NCBI GenBank assembly: GCA_003313425.1
Contig: NHZP01000051.1
Coordinates: 186,001 to 250,000, forward strand
Direction: 5' to 3'
From: Pseudopyrenochaeta lycopersici
Lineage: Eukaryota > Ascomycota > Dothideomycetes > Pleosporales > Pseudopyrenochaetaceae
Length of the DNA: 64,000 nucleotides
Part shown: positions 21,582 through 32,694 of the stretch, piece after piece
Layout: each line of letters opens with the position of its first letter
Numbering within the stretch: the stretch's first letter is position 1
Made by a program: the position numbers and the translations under genes
The notes under the pieces: model-generated
The model's database searches: none
What the model was told of the DNA's origin: nothing
The model's input: the letters and a program-made list of their open reading frames with translations, nothing else

Positions 21582-21660
21582 TGGAAGGGAGTGGAAGAGC
21601 ATGGAAGGGAGTGGAGGAGCGTGGAAGGGAGTGGAAGAGCGTGGAAGGGAGTGGAAGAGC
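21582..21660 (+). repeat. 21-bp tandem repeat, about four copies
   Basis: The unit is close to GGAAGGGAGTGGAAGAGCGT, repeated with few changes. It lies 70 bp from the GGAGT array and shares its GGAGTGGA core, so the two are probably related expansions. Confidence 0.85.
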
Positions 21661-22868
21661 CATCCAATCGGTATTTACTATTCCCGGTTTCCGACCTTAA
21701 CTACTAACCACGCCAAGGCCCATCTCCGTACTGCCCTCCCAAGGCAAACCAATCACCTGAAGGTCTGCACTAGAGCCATACACAGCGAACTCAAGTTACA
21801 CAGGCATATTTCGACCAGGATTAGCTTGCAAGACGGCTTGCAACTAGTCCATAAAATCTGAGTTCAATCCTCAATCAAACATGGGCGTCATAAGGTCTGC
21901 AAGTATCTCCGCAATTGAGGGGAATGCCGCTGTGGCTCCTGTAACTGTACCCGACAGTTATCTGCCGGACATAGGAGAAGGAGGCCTGACCTGGGCAAGT
22001 AGCGTAAGAAGATACGTATGGACAGTATGAACTGGCGATGTAAATGCAAGCTACATACAAGACCGGGGGCGGAAAGTTGGCATATACCCACCTCCCTAAC
22101 TTAATTGAGCTTCCACGTACAAGAAGCTTTAGAATCCTTTAACTAACTTCATTCTCCTCATTCGAGGACTACAAGGATATTGAAGCGTAAACCATAATGA
22201 TGGCTGATACAAGTCCTCAAAAACGGAATAGTGCACGCAAAGCCTATGCGGTTGGGGATACCCGAAGACTAAGTTGACGCCGAGAGCTGCTCAATCTGCA
22301 AGCCCCTTCGCACCTACACAAAGGGAAGAATGCCACTGTTTCTGCAGCATTGTTCGACAGGACCAGGGAACCAAGGCGAAGGGGGTAGGGTAGCATCGAG
22401 CATGGGTGAGGAGCGTGGTAATTGAGGTATAAGGCTCGCAGCCAACCTTTACTCCTTTCTTCATCTACGCATCCGCTCAAGTGTATTCCCCTCGGCTTAT
22501 CCACGTCCAGTGTTTTCCTGCCTCCATCCAGCATCTAGCCTGGCGGTCCAAGGTCAGCTCTGCCCTCACTGTATCACCATCAAGCGTCCAGGAATAGCCA
22601 CTGTCTCTCAAAGTAAGTTGATCACCCCATACTCACACCTCCCACTAACGAAAGTAGCTCTTCGTTTTGCCCCAGTAGGACCTCCGCCTCAACGATCTCG
22701 CCAAACGCCATCTTCTTCCTCTCACTCGCAAGAGCATAGCTTAAGACTTGCAGTCGCCATCAGCCCCCTTGTCTTCACTCCGCTCGAGATACTCTTCGCA
22801 TCCCTCAAAGCCGGGCCAGCGGGTCAGGCCCTCTCGAACTTCGTCTTTTTCTCTTCAAGGACCCCAAG
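21661..22868. other. Upstream part of duplicated segment A
   Basis: No coding region is supported. Pieces at about 21892-21930 and 22290-22480 resemble 34105-34330 upstream of the second small-protein gene (shared TCTCCGCAAT, GGGAATGCCGCT, TTTCTGCAGC, TTCATCTACGCATCC). The 5' exon of the small gene probably lies just before the donor at 22869. Confidence 0.5.
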
Positions 22869-22969
22869 GTAAGATGGCGCATTCCTGACTCTGATAGGAT
22901 CTCTGAAAGTATACTCATGTCCTCCTAGGAACCATCATCTGTGTGCTTCGACTTCCAAGATTTGCCACC

Positions 22970-23221
22970 ATGCCGCCGACTCCACCTAACTCTCCCGAGC
23001 CATCAGCCCAGCAGGGAGCCAACCAGGGCAACGGTCAAGCCCATAACAGCATCCAGAGTCATGCCCAGAGCAGCACCCAGAATGGCATTGTGAACAATGC
23101 TTCAGAACCCCCCTCGGCATCCATGAGCGAATTCATGACTTTCACAGCCGACGACGAGGTCAAAGAGATCCATAATGCTCTCTCCGAATCCGCATCGAAG
23201 GAGGGCAATGGCTCGAATTAA
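22970..23221 (+). CDS. Small Pro/Ser/Gln-rich protein, copy A
   Basis: 83 residues. The ATG has an ideal context (GCCACCATGCC). An intron in the 5' leader (22869-22928: donor GTAAGA, branch CTGAC, acceptor CTCCTAG) is conserved in position in copy B, so the locus is probably transcribed. The N-terminus is PPTPPNSPEPSAQQGAN, the middle is Asn/Gln/Ser-rich, and the C-terminal half is nearly invariant between copies (SEPPSASMSEFMTFTADD, then SESASKEGNGSN). There is no signal peptide or membrane segment, and it is likely disordered. Copy B at 34597 has the same length with about 14 substitutions. Most changes fall in the first half, so the C-terminal half appears constrained. Function unknown. 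Confidence 0.65.
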   Translation: MPPTPPNSPEPSAQQGANQGNGQAHNSIQSHAQSSTQNGIVNNASEPPSASMSEFMTFTADDEVKEIHNALSESASKEGNGSN

Positions 23222-23984
23222 TGGGCAATGGTTTATAGCGAATAGTGCTGCGGTATCATTAGCTAGCTAATCAACCAATCATGTTGAATGATCACACACT
23301 CCATGCGATGTGACGCCGGTTTAATTCCCGGACGGTGTTACGCTACCTAGTGGACGTGTTACTGCAATGGTGGAGCCCGGTAAGCATGGCCGAGAGCACT
23401 TAATAGAATGACCAATGAGTCTTTGCCGCTCAGAAGCCTATACCGCGGGTCGAAACTATGCCTGAGTGAGTCGACTCTGAGACCAAGGAGCCCGCCTGAA
23501 GCCGTCCACTCCATCACTTCCAGCGCTGATCTTAGTGGTCGTTGCTGGCTCGAAAAGCATTGCCAAAGGGCTTCAGGGCCAAGAGGCACTTCGACATGGA
23601 GCAGTATACATCAATGAACTCGCTCTTGCAGGTCAGACGAGAATGTCTATATCCCAGGAGCCTATCTGCGACAATGATCTTTGACCTTGCTGTGATGATC
23701 AAGCTGGTCGAACTCATGTGCTAAAAATACAAGCTTTGCATAGTTACGCAGACAGGAATACTATTTGAGATGCCTTCAACTGCTAAAAATACACCCTGCC
23801 CATACTTCGGAATACGCGTCCGTGGAAGGAAAGGTGAAAGGGAATGTGTTGGGTCATGCTCTTTCCGGATATCCACCAGCTGTGACTGACACATAAATAA
23901 CGGGTTGTACACGCTTTCGGCTTGCTTTACTTCCTCCTGCACCCTCGCTCGCTTCACAATCAGCAATCTCTATCTTTAGCCATC
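23222..23984. other. Intergenic before cupin gene
   Basis: The first 85 bp after the stop are almost identical to the same position after copy B (34849-34915). The rest holds no supported gene. CATAAATA at about 23891 is a plausible TATA-like site for the cupin gene about 90 bp downstream. Confidence 0.45.
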
Positions 23985-24833
23985 ATGCGGAACATTTTCA
24001 ACACCCTCACCACGCTGACAGCTGTCACTGTGATTCAAGCATATCCTCATCATGCGAATTGCAACAGCACAAGCTCGGCTATTTCCCCTGCTGCTACCTC
24101 GCAGGCGGACGCACAGCTCTTGCGAGACCTTGTGTCGTCTCCCACAGCCATCCAGCGCTCTCGTCGGCTGCTCGTCGAAGAAGGTGTCCTTCGCACTGGA
24201 GACGATCTGGGGCAAATTATCGTTTTCGATTTCAATGATCCTCAGCCTGCGGTTGGTGCAATGGGCGGTGCCTCCAAAGCTGCCGTAAGTACAGCGTTAG
24301 ACCTCTGCAGATCTGTGACGATGTTGACATGCTCTTAAACCCAGACCGTTGAGACCTATCCTTTCTCTATCGGCCTCGACATCAGCGCGACAGTTGTCTT
24401 CCTCGAACCTTGCGGCATCAACACGCCCCATGTACATCCTCGGGCGGCCGAGTTTCTCACCTTGATCGAAGGATCCAACCTCAGGTTTGGTAGCATCCTG
24501 GAAGATGGGCTGGTCAAGCCGGGGGAAAACCAAGAGATTACTGGTACGCTGAACAAACTCCAGGCGACCGCCTTTGAGCGAGGGAGCATGCACTGGCAGT
24601 TCAACGACGCGTGCGAGAAAGCAGTATATGTGGCGGTACTGGGCTCAGGCGATGCCGGTACAAACCGAATGACGAACTTCCTCAGCCTCGATGCTGATGT
24701 AGTGAGTGCTACACTTGGCCTTCCCAGCAACATCAATAGTAGCAGCATTAAGCAGTTTGCGCAAGCCATCCCAACAAATCTAGTGCAGGACGTCAACAAA
24801 TGTTTGGCTAGGTGCAGGCCCGGAACAGCGTGA
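23985..24833 (+). CDS. Secreted germin/spherulin-like cupin
   Basis: The model is join(23985..24284,24345..24833), 262 residues. The 60-bp intron has donor GTAAGT and acceptor CCCAG, and joining gives KAATVETYPFSIGLDI in frame. An N-terminal signal peptide is clear (MRNIFNTLTTLTAVTVIQAY). The cupin metal-site box 1 reads TPHVHPRAAEFLTLIEG with the HxHxxxxE ligands. Box 2 reads GSMHWQFNDAC with the expected His and Asn. The family includes germins and spherulins: extracellular single-domain beta barrels with Mn-dependent oxidase or superoxide dismutase activity in some members, and unknown activity in most fungal ones. Length and motifs are intact, so it should be functional. Extracellular location is inferred from the signal peptide. 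Confidence 0.88.
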
Positions 24834-25520
24834 GCAGTGGGTAGTGGCATTTTTCAAGAGAGGTCTAGAGGGGTGCTTTCGCCTGTTTCTTTTTTTTGGT
24901 ACCTTTTGGCCTTAGACGTTCGTCTCCTTCAGTGGTAATAAATATGATCGCATTACACTTCACCATACTTCACCACATTGATTGCAGGCATGAGCGTGTG
25001 CCTGCAGTACACAATATCTCCAAGATGTATACAGTCCGGCTCATTTCTCGGACTTGACAAGGTGATTGCTCTTCTATGAGCGAATGATGGTAGTGTTGAA
25101 AGGGCGGCTGGCATGAAATGTTGAGTCGCGTCGATGCTGAGTGATGGTGGGTGGTGATGCCGAGTGATGGTGGGTGGTGATGCCGAGTGGTGTCAACGCT
25201 CTCGAGACCAGGCGCTTTTTGGACCCACCAATGAAGGTATCGCTCAGTATTCGCACCTTGTTGACGCCGATTGGAACTGAATCTATTTGTTTCATCATGA
25301 CGCACTACTGTACTGTATTTCGTGATGTTCCAGCCGATCCAGCCGTGCTCCACTCCCGCATTCCTAAACCCCTGGTGCTCTATTTCTGATTAACGAAACC
25401 GACCCTCACTCGTAAAAGCTCAAGAGAATAGTCTTCTAGTCTCTACACCGCCCGAATCACCAGGCTTTCGCTGCAAGGGAGGTTCTTCAGCAGCACTCAC
25501 CGACAACGCAAGAGCTCAGA
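24834..25520. other. Intergenic, small 23-bp repeat
   Basis: Holds the cupin 3' flank and two and a half copies of a 23-bp unit (GAGTGATGGTGGGTGGTGAT core) at 25138-25190. No gene seen. Confidence 0.5.
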
Positions 25521-26511
25521 ATGGAATGGTACGAGATTGCTCCGAGACACTGGACCCGACGGCTAGATGCTATCGAAAGCTTCTTCCACGCAGCGTGTTC
25601 CATGACGTCACCTTCTGGTATCGTGCACGGCATGGTGTCAGTTGGAGCAACGCTGCCCATGACACTAGCGTACTCCATGGACAACGTCCGAACAGCATGG
25701 AAAGGCCTGCGATATGCGCATCCACGGATCGCCTGTTCAATATCCAACGGCAGCCTGTACTACTCTGTTCCGGGCGAGAGGGAAGTGCAGGACTGGCTTG
25801 CAAAATCCCTTATCATCGACCGTTCAGGAGCCTCTGGACTCGACATACTCAGTACGCTAAAATCGTCCAAGATGGGAGTTCTTGTGCTAATCCCAAAACG
25901 TCGCGAACTCTTTTTCCAAATCTCTCACGACCACATCGACGGCGTGGGCGCGATGATGTTTCTGAACCATCTGATCGATGCTCTTGCGGATCCCAAGGAC
26001 GTCGAATTCGGGGACGAGCATCGAAATCTGTCAAGCAGCCTGGCCCATTCTCTCAACCTGGGAAACCCAAGCAAGGCGGATGTTCAAAGAGCTCAAAGAA
26101 TGGTCAAAGACTTAGCAGGCAGTCTCCCTGGTTTGAGTCTTCGCCAAGGTCGCTTTTGTGATTTTCTGGTATGCACCTGGTCATCTTCACCACAACGTCG
26201 TTCGGGAAGCATTCGAGCGAGGCAATATCAAGGACATCGCAGACTTTCTGAGGCCGGGCATCATGACCAAGGCGACTTTTGGCATTCGCGTCAACCGCAT
26301 TCGTTTAAGACAGACGGATCATCAAGGTCGGATACTGTACGGAGGTCTCCATACAGGCGATGTAATACAAGTCTATTGTGACTCGATCAAGGGAGAATGC
26401 TTGGAGTTCAAATGTAATTTCAATGTCGGTTGGGGCAAGAACCGCCGAGGGAATACAGCTAAATTTCAGGTTAAGGTTGATAAGAGAAGTCTTCTCTACC
26501 GGGCGGGTTGA
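25521..26511 (+). pseudogene. Broken HxxxDG acyltransferase (BAHD/condensation-like)
   Basis: The first frame, from the ATG at 25521, gives about 210 coherent residues with the catalytic pattern ISHDHIDGVGAMMFLNHLID (HxxxDG). This marks the CoA-dependent acyltransferase/condensation superfamily, which includes fungal 15-O-acetyltransferase-like proteins. After about 26145 this frame turns into nonsense, while another frame becomes coherent (VIFWYAPGHLHHNVVREAF to VDKRSLLYRAG, ending at 26511). No intron fits between them, so a frameshift is likely. The total of about 330 codons is shorter than the usual 450-500, and the second conserved DFGWG-type motif is not visible. It is probably a truncated copy. 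The substrate cannot be inferred. Confidence 0.6.
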
Positions 26512-27474
26512 GGTCATTGTACTGTTGGACACAAGAATAAAGAAGAGGATGGAGTACATGGCCCGCTGGTCAGCAGGATTGCTGTACTGGAGCTGCACAA
26601 GCGGTGCGAGGTATAGCTAAATGTTGACGAGGAGGGGGTTGCAGTGACTGCTCCCATGTCTTATTTGACGTAATCGCCTTCAACTCAATGGCTGAATACC
26701 ACCCTAGTTGGGTTCATTCGGCGATTGAGTTCGACATTGATATGGAAACACGCCTGTAGGGTTGATTGAGGCGGAAGTTCCTGCAGCAGCTGTCGCTTCT
26801 CGGCTTGCTTTCGATCTCCTGCTACGTATTTGACTCTATCGTTGAAACATGGGTCGGTCAACCACTGTTGCAGCCTGCTCACTTAAACAGTGGGCACTCG
26901 ATTGGAATGGAAACATATCTCGAGTTAAACAGAGCATCTTGGATGCAAAGTCCAGAGGGGCTAATCTACGCGTCAGACCAGAGCTTGAGGCAAGTACACG
27001 ACTTCTTCTCCATTCGTATCGACAGACAGTTCGATCGGGGCTTTTGTCTTAATCTAAAGCCTTGTGGGGTGCTTCAGACTGGAAGAGGATACGTATCTGC
27101 GTTGCTGGGAAATGTTGCTTCGGGTATTGACAGACGACGCCTGCAACAACATTCTTACCCACATTGGAATGCTTGTGACACACAAGTAACGTTGCTACAA
27201 CTGGTCGGTGCCTATCCCATAATGACTATCTTTGCTGATAGAGCAACAGCATCGTCCTCTTGTTCGATGGTAGAATCCCCCTGATTCGTCCGAAGATGAG
27301 GCTGGCTTCTGGTGGAAATTACAACGTTACGCAAGCGGAGAGACGCTTGTTCTGTCAGCCATGAGGTCAATCATATGCCTGAGTATAAAAAATTAATATA
27401 AGAAATTGACAACAGGTGGTAGATGTTGAGGCTCGTTCGCGATATATGACGGAAACTACCATGCGTTGGTACTA
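26512..27474. other. Intergenic, no supported gene
   Basis: A 172-codon frame at 26766-27284 exists but has no protein-like features that I trust. I see nothing else. Confidence 0.35.
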
Positions 27475-27753
27475 CAGTCGCTTGCATTTCCAGTTTCCGC
27501 TTTCCGTGCGCGGCTCATTTGTTCATCCCGCGCTCACCTGGACTCGCTTAGTGTAGGCTTTGCTAAGACTGTCCTAGCTTTTGGGAGCACAGTAGATTCA
27601 TTGGCCCAGAGGTTTCTGCTGATGATCTAGATCCTTTGGTGCTGGCGAAGCTAAAGTTATTCGGGAAAGGCTTTTCTTAAGCGAGACAGGGCTGATGTGG
27701 GATGAATGATTTGTTGCTTGCAAAAACCCGGAAACTGGAAGTGCAAGCGACTG
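27475..27753. mobile_element. MITE, 279 bp, Tc1/mariner-type ends
   Basis: The terminal inverted repeats start CAGTCGCTTGCA at 27475 and pair over 25 bp with the right end at 27753, with one mismatch. The element is flanked on both sides by TA (27473-27474 and 27754-27755), the target duplication of the Tc1/mariner/pogo (Fot1-like) superfamily. It has no coding capacity, so it would need a transposase in trans. Confidence 0.85.
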
Positions 27754-28752
27754 TATAGGGTCGATGCGAAGCAGCTGTCTCTTTGCCGCGCGTCAGTCGC
27801 GCGAACAACATCTGCGATCGCAAGCTGACCACGGCGCTAGCGGCAGCCATAACCCTTCCCTACCCTGGTTCACTAGGCTATCAATTCAACCAACCCACAG
27901 TCACTCTATTTTGAGTCGGCGTGGCTACAAGGAGCGCTCACCTGCCGTCATGGGGCTCGAGCGGCGTTGGCTCCATCTGCCAAGACCCACCACTGGGCGT
28001 GAGCTCGAAGTTATTGTGCTGCGTGGTCTAGTGTGCTGAGTGGTCTCGTGATTGACACTGTGTCTGGACCCATGTGTGCTGTGCGGATCTGCTGCTGCTC
28101 CAATATCGCCGTCTATTCCGCTCCCATCTGTGTATATCGCGAGGCTTTTGCCCGATGCGCATTCCCTTTCGTGTCCATTGCGGGCTTTTTCTCCATCGTG
28201 GTCGATATGGGTCTCTGGGGACCTCTGCTGTCGAATCCAGAAAGAGCGGATTGCTATCTACCTGGCTGGCCGAAGTAGGCTTACCCAGGATTACCCCCAA
28301 CGAGCCTGGTATCTTGAAGGGTGTTTGAGGCGCATAAACGTATACTCGTTATTAAAGGCCTTCGAGTTCAGAGTACACAGGGAGCAAAAATGCATCTAAG
28401 GTACGTGGGTAGCATAGTGTTGCACTCTCGTGGAAGCCGCTATGGGATCTTTAGGCTAAAAATAGATCCATAAAGCCCGATTCGACATCTTTGCTAATTT
28501 CTTCCTCCTTCATAAATTTCTGGGTCCAGTCCATATTACAGTAACTCTTCAAGAGCCGCGTGCAACGGCTGTCTGAGCGAAATGCCCAGGAAGGAACACC
28601 ATTAACTATTACAATAGTTAAAACGGCCCCCTAATATCCCGAGGCATATTGTCCGAAAGCTGTACGCCATAACCTGAGTTCAAATCCCATCACTTGTATG
28701 CTAAAGTACCTCTATCATTCTTAGAACGGTCTATAGCAGTTCGGTACGCGCT
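27754..28752. other. Gene-poor, carries one 17-bp MULE-linked motif
   Basis: CTAGTGTGCTGAGTGGT at 28028-28044 is the exact reverse complement of the array unit at 13954-14004, with a further partial unit before it. Otherwise I see no gene. The frames at 28033-28399 are not convincing. Confidence 0.5.
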
Positions 28753-29610
28753 ATGAAGACACTTCGATCCTTCCTTGGACGCTATGACCACGAGATGGAG
28801 AAACCTACTATATTCTACATTTTTACTCTATATCCGATCCGGAAAGCTGTGTTGCAGTATGTTTCAGCGTATGATGCTGCAAAGCTTGATTTCTTGCTCC
28901 TCTGCATTCTACGTAGGGGCGAAAGAAGGACTTATCTCAATCCAGCCCGGGACTTGATATGGAACATTTCCGCAATGAAACAGCTATTACAGGAAGGCAT
29001 GAAGCTAACACTAATTGGTGATGACGCACCAGCTCTCAGCCAAAGGCTGCACGATACCAAGAAATATCTGGAGAAATATAGGAATAGAAGACTCAAGATC
29101 TACCTGATCGGGACATTCCCAATTTTGGGCAAGACGACGACGACTCTCGATCGAATGATCGAATTCAGTACTACCGGCAATCCCAGCCCAGCTCGCACTT
29201 TCAGTGACAAACGCCAGCTGAGGGAGATAAAAGGGGCGATGGAGCCAGGTTCAGACAGGAGAATTTTGATGACGTTCAGCGCTCCAATGAACCCGTCCAG
29301 AGCAACGAAAGGATCATGGTATAAGGTATCGGATGCCCCGGACACAACTCTCGACCTAAGGGTCTATGTCCCATGCTTCAATGACAGATTGTATGGGGAG
29401 GTATTCTTGCCACTTCCAGACATCTCGCGCCTATCTGGACTCAGCACTATATTCAAGGTATACAAGAGAGGGTACGAATTCAAGGAAGGCTGGCTGACTG
29501 GTTCTGGCATAGAAGATGTTACGCATCCTGCGCAAAGGCAGTTGCTGGAGACAGATTTCTTTATTGCGGTGAACTTTTTTGGGCTTTTCCCCCTTGCTGT
29601 TCGTCTTTGA
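28753..29610 (+). CDS. Hypothetical single-exon protein, possibly F-box-like
   Basis: 285 residues from an ATG at 28753, uninterrupted. The N-terminal part (IRKAVLQYVSAYDAAKLDFL) is faintly like an F-box helix pair in lineage-expanded fungal proteins. A TFPILGKTTTTLDRMIEF segment and a C-terminal VNFFGLFPLAVRL follow. There is no signal peptide and no convincing membrane span except the last hydrophobic residues. The length of the open frame and its amino-acid balance support a real gene. Its function is unknown. Confidence 0.55.
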   Translation: MKTLRSFLGRYDHEMEKPTIFYIFTLYPIRKAVLQYVSAYDAAKLDFLLLCILRRGERRTYLNPARDLIWNISAMKQLLQEGMKLTLIGDDAPALSQRLHDTKKYLEKYRNRRLKIYLIGTFPILGKTTTTLDRMIEFSTTGNPSPARTFSDKRQLREIKGAMEPGSDRRILMTFSAPMNPSRATKGSWYKVSDAPDTTLDLRVYVPCFNDRLYGEVFLPLPDISRLSGLSTIFKVYKRGYEFKEGWLTGSGIEDVTHPAQRQLLETDFFIAVNFFGLFPLAVRL

Positions 29611-29894
29611 GTTAGGGTATGGCGTCGTTCTAGATAGATAATAACGTTAAGTTACATATCTTTGTGAGGGCGCGATATGAATGACTGTAAGGCTTCCTTT
29701 GCTCGTCCATCTGGCCATTTCAGTTCCCAGAACCCTCGCGACACCTTCAAACGTGGAACTCAACCTCATTTCAGATACGCCTCATTTCTTGGTTCCAGCA
29801 TGTAATCTATAGAAACTGTCATCGTACATACTTTAGATAGATAATCATGCATAGTTCTTCTCTCCATCCACGTGGCATCTCGATTCTTGTCTGA

Positions 29895-30245
29895 ATGATT
29901 ACCTTAGCTCAAGATGCCGAAAGATTCAAAGATAAGCATTTGGGAGAGTTTTCTAAAAAGATTCGCAACCTTTACCAGGAGAAGAGAGAAGAATTCAAAG
30001 GCCGGGTTTTCAACGATCGAGGCCGGTACCAGAGCAGAGCAGTCAGAAGCATTAAACTCAACGCAATAGAGGTTGAAAAGGTTTTGAACGAGCAAGCGGT
30101 ACTTTTACTGCAATTAACGAAGCTGGAGAATCAGATAAGTGGGGTTCCTAAAGCCGAAAACGAAATGCTTAGTGCTGAGCTCGAAAACGCCAGAGCGGAA
30201 ATAATTGAGGCGACTAGAAAATTGTGGCATAGAGGTATCAAATAG
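29895..30245 (+). CDS. Small coiled-coil protein, hypothetical
   Basis: 116 residues from the ATG at 29895 to a TAG. The composition is strongly helical: Lys/Arg/Glu-rich with Leu at heptad-like spacing (VEKVLNEQAVLLLQLTKLEN, then SAELENARAEIIEATRK). There are no Cys residues and no signal peptide. No homologue comes to mind. It could be the tail of an older gene or an orphan. It lies 285 bp after the previous ORF on the same strand. Confidence 0.4.
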   Translation: MITLAQDAERFKDKHLGEFSKKIRNLYQEKREEFKGRVFNDRGRYQSRAVRSIKLNAIEVEKVLNEQAVLLLQLTKLENQISGVPKAENEMLSAELENARAEIIEATRKLWHRGIK

Positions 30246-30800
30246 GCGCAATCCATGTTGTAGCTGTGGGTGAATCAATAGAGTGATGCCATCTGACCAA
30301 CACAGTTCAATCTCAGACTGCAAAGTGCTGTGAGCTTTGAACGAGAACCTGTGCTTTAGAGTCAGGCAGCAAACAAGACCAGTTTAACTAAACTGGACCT
30401 GATATTTCTTTTGCTTCATCTGGCACGTGGTGTCTGCTCTTACCTGCGACGTCCGATGCCCATCGGTGGCAGGCTTTATATATCATTCCACAGTTGCTGG
30501 TAACCTCGGTGTCGGCCAGGGTACATGCCGCGCCGACTCCATGCAGTGTTCGCCATCAGGGGGTACAGTGTAGGGAGTCGAGTGTTCTGACACAATCCGT
30601 TCGCATTCAATATTAAGTCAAATGATACTGCAGTTGACTATATACTACGAAAGCTTTGCCCAAGCCTCACTCCTCGTGTCACACTCGCTTGGGAATTATA
30701 ACTTTGGAGTTGCTGCGCAACCACATTGAGATATTGAATATAACTAGTATAACTCAATACACCCAATTGATTCAGAAGCACTTTCCGGCTTGACATTACT
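30246..30800. other. Intergenic, no supported gene
   Basis: Contains CAGTTGACTATATACT at about 30632, sharing TTGACTATATACT with the 88-bp repeats. Nothing else stands out. Confidence 0.35.
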
Positions 30801-31085
30801 CTATAAAAGTGGAGGCGAGCTTGACGAAGAGCCGATCCATCGGTTATAATGTGCGTTCAGAGCATGGATATCCTTAAAAGAGATGTCACAATTGCAACAC
30901 CGGAATTCAGAAGCGTGAACTTCTGTTTCGCGATGCTTTGTCGAAGCGCTCCGGCTTTCGAAAGGGATGTCGCATTCCGAACAGAAACAGTGTCCCGTCG
31001 CAACGCGATGGTCCTCAAGAATATCCAGGCGCTCACAGACCTTGCCGCAAAAGCCGCATTTCCAGCGGACAGGTTGAGCGGATAG
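30801..31085 (-). pseudogene. C2H2 zinc-finger fragment
   Basis: The minus-strand frame (stop at 30801-30803, open back to a TAA at 31086-31088) has no start. It carries two complete C2H2 fingers and a partial third: CGFCGKVCERLDILEDH ending in H after five residues, then CSECDIPFESRSASTKH with H after five residues, then CCNCDISFKDIHALNAH. The spacing is C-x2-C-x12-H-x5-H. No splice acceptor lies between the upstream TAA and the first finger, so I cannot attach a 5' exon. A solo LTR sits 270 bp upstream. The likely reading is the 3' exon of a broken zinc-finger gene. Confidence 0.55.
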
Positions 31086-31352
31086 TTATTTTAGTAATCA
31101 GTTCAATCAAAGGTAAAATCGTCCGAGGCAATTAAGACCACCCAAAGGCGATTTCTGGTGATAAAAAGACGTGAACGCGTATCAGGAAGATATGAACGGA
31201 CTCATGAAGACCCGCATCAAAAGGTCCAGGATCATTTTGATGGGAAAGAGAGTTATCCATGATATTGTTGGAATGAATGGGCAGCTGTGTTAGTAACACG
31301 GTACTTGACGAAAACAAAAACATCGCAGAGGAACCATGGAACTCGTGAGTTC

Positions 31353-31595
31353 TGTTGACAGGTCTAGAAAGTACGGTGATATCTGATCGGAGAGACCGAA
31401 ATTCCATACTTTCGGTGAGACCGAGAATATCGGATTCACCGTCGGCCAGACCGAAGAGCTGAAGTTGAGGCCGTAGATATAAAGGAGCAGGTTGCGCTCT
31501 GTAGAAGAGAAAGAGACAACTCAAAATAGAGATAATTTTAAGTCTATTGAGAATTGCATCACATGTGCCACATTAATAGAGTACTCATACCAACA
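31353..31595 (+). mobile_element. Solo LTR, family 1, plus orientation
   Basis: 243 bp, starting TGTTGACAGG and ending CATACCAACA (TG...CA with TGTTG/CAACA ends). It is flanked by a perfect 5-bp target duplication AGTTC (31348-31352 and 31596-31600). A TATA-like ATATAAAG lies at 31477-31484. It matches 53511-53727 in inverse orientation. Recombination between two LTRs, with loss of the interior, explains a solo copy. Confidence 0.92.
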
Positions 31596-31600
31596 AGTTC

Positions 31601-32694
31601 CAACTCTATCAAAGTTGACCAACAGTCAAACGCCGAATTTCACTGTTCCGGCTTTAGGTTTGGCTGTTTATCGCAACCGGAAAGATAGCAAAGGGTTCTA
31701 GTCGTAGAAGCATGTGTTTTTTACCGTAGATTGACAAACTTCTTTGCTTTCCTTCGCCTCATCACAAGTCCACGTACATTCTCGGAAATAATGACCGCAA
31801 GAGGAGACACATTCCATGAAAGAACGCATTTGAAATGTATAGAAATGACGCAATTAAGTTACAGTTGGTTTCGGATGGGGAAACACAACATTGGATGAAG
31901 CCGAGTGAATATTTGAGCACTTCCAAAATGCCAAGCGAGCCACGTGATTTCCAGCTCGAATAACCAGACAAGGCGTAGAACAACTAGAATATCCTGGACA
32001 TGGGTCCAATGCACGGTTGGAATGCGCGTCATAGCGGGCGCCTTACGTTCGACCGCTTGACAAGGCGGTTGTTGTCGTGGACATGGCACCATAAATGTTC
32101 GATGGTGGGGCACGACCGCAGCATTAGCCGCCAGAGAGTCTTTTCATATGATTTTATCGTCACATAATGGCACCAAGTGGCACATTCGAACATAGACCAA
32201 TGAGTGATCCGCAGTGAGGATGACGACCCTCGAATAGAAATGGCTGCAAAGCTGCCCGCTGTCTTCATCTACTTTACCTCTTCTGGAACACCACGTGATC
32301 CATTTGTCAACTGTCATAGTGGGGCACCTGAATGACAATGTGGCCCGTCGCAACCCATCGGGCACCAACACTCACATGGACAAAATTGCAATAAGACCTC
32401 CAGTCCTGGCCGCGCACTGGAAAGCGTCGGTTCATCTAGTCATTCCGGTGAGCACATTCCAAGATTAGGCGTGTTTCTCTGCTCACCCTATCTAAGTCTG
32501 TGCAGACTTGCCACTCGTAGAGCCCGCTCTCCAACACGCTCGGCTTTGCGCACCCCTTCGATATTTACGGCGATTTCATCAACGCAACGGAACATTGTGG
32601 GGTAAGCAATTATAAAGCACATCTACACAAGGTGTGCTTATTGAGACTCTACAAATCTGCTAACGGTGGTGTCTAGCAGGCTGCTAGAGCAGAC
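31601..32694. other. Intergenic, no supported gene
   Basis: Overlapping minus-strand frames at 31859-32371 are not convincing as a gene. No repeats were noticed. Confidence 0.35.

Noticed and set aside
22510..22872. 120-codon plus-strand ORF upstream of the small-protein gene
   Set aside because: Splicing at the conserved donor 22869 does not keep its frame, so it is more likely leader sequence.
23310..23345. T-loop-like CCGGTTTAATTCCCGG
   Set aside because: No acceptor, D or anticodon arms can be built upstream.
31132..31524. 130-codon minus-strand ORF
   Set aside because: It lies largely inside the solo LTR at 31353-31595 and has no protein-like features.
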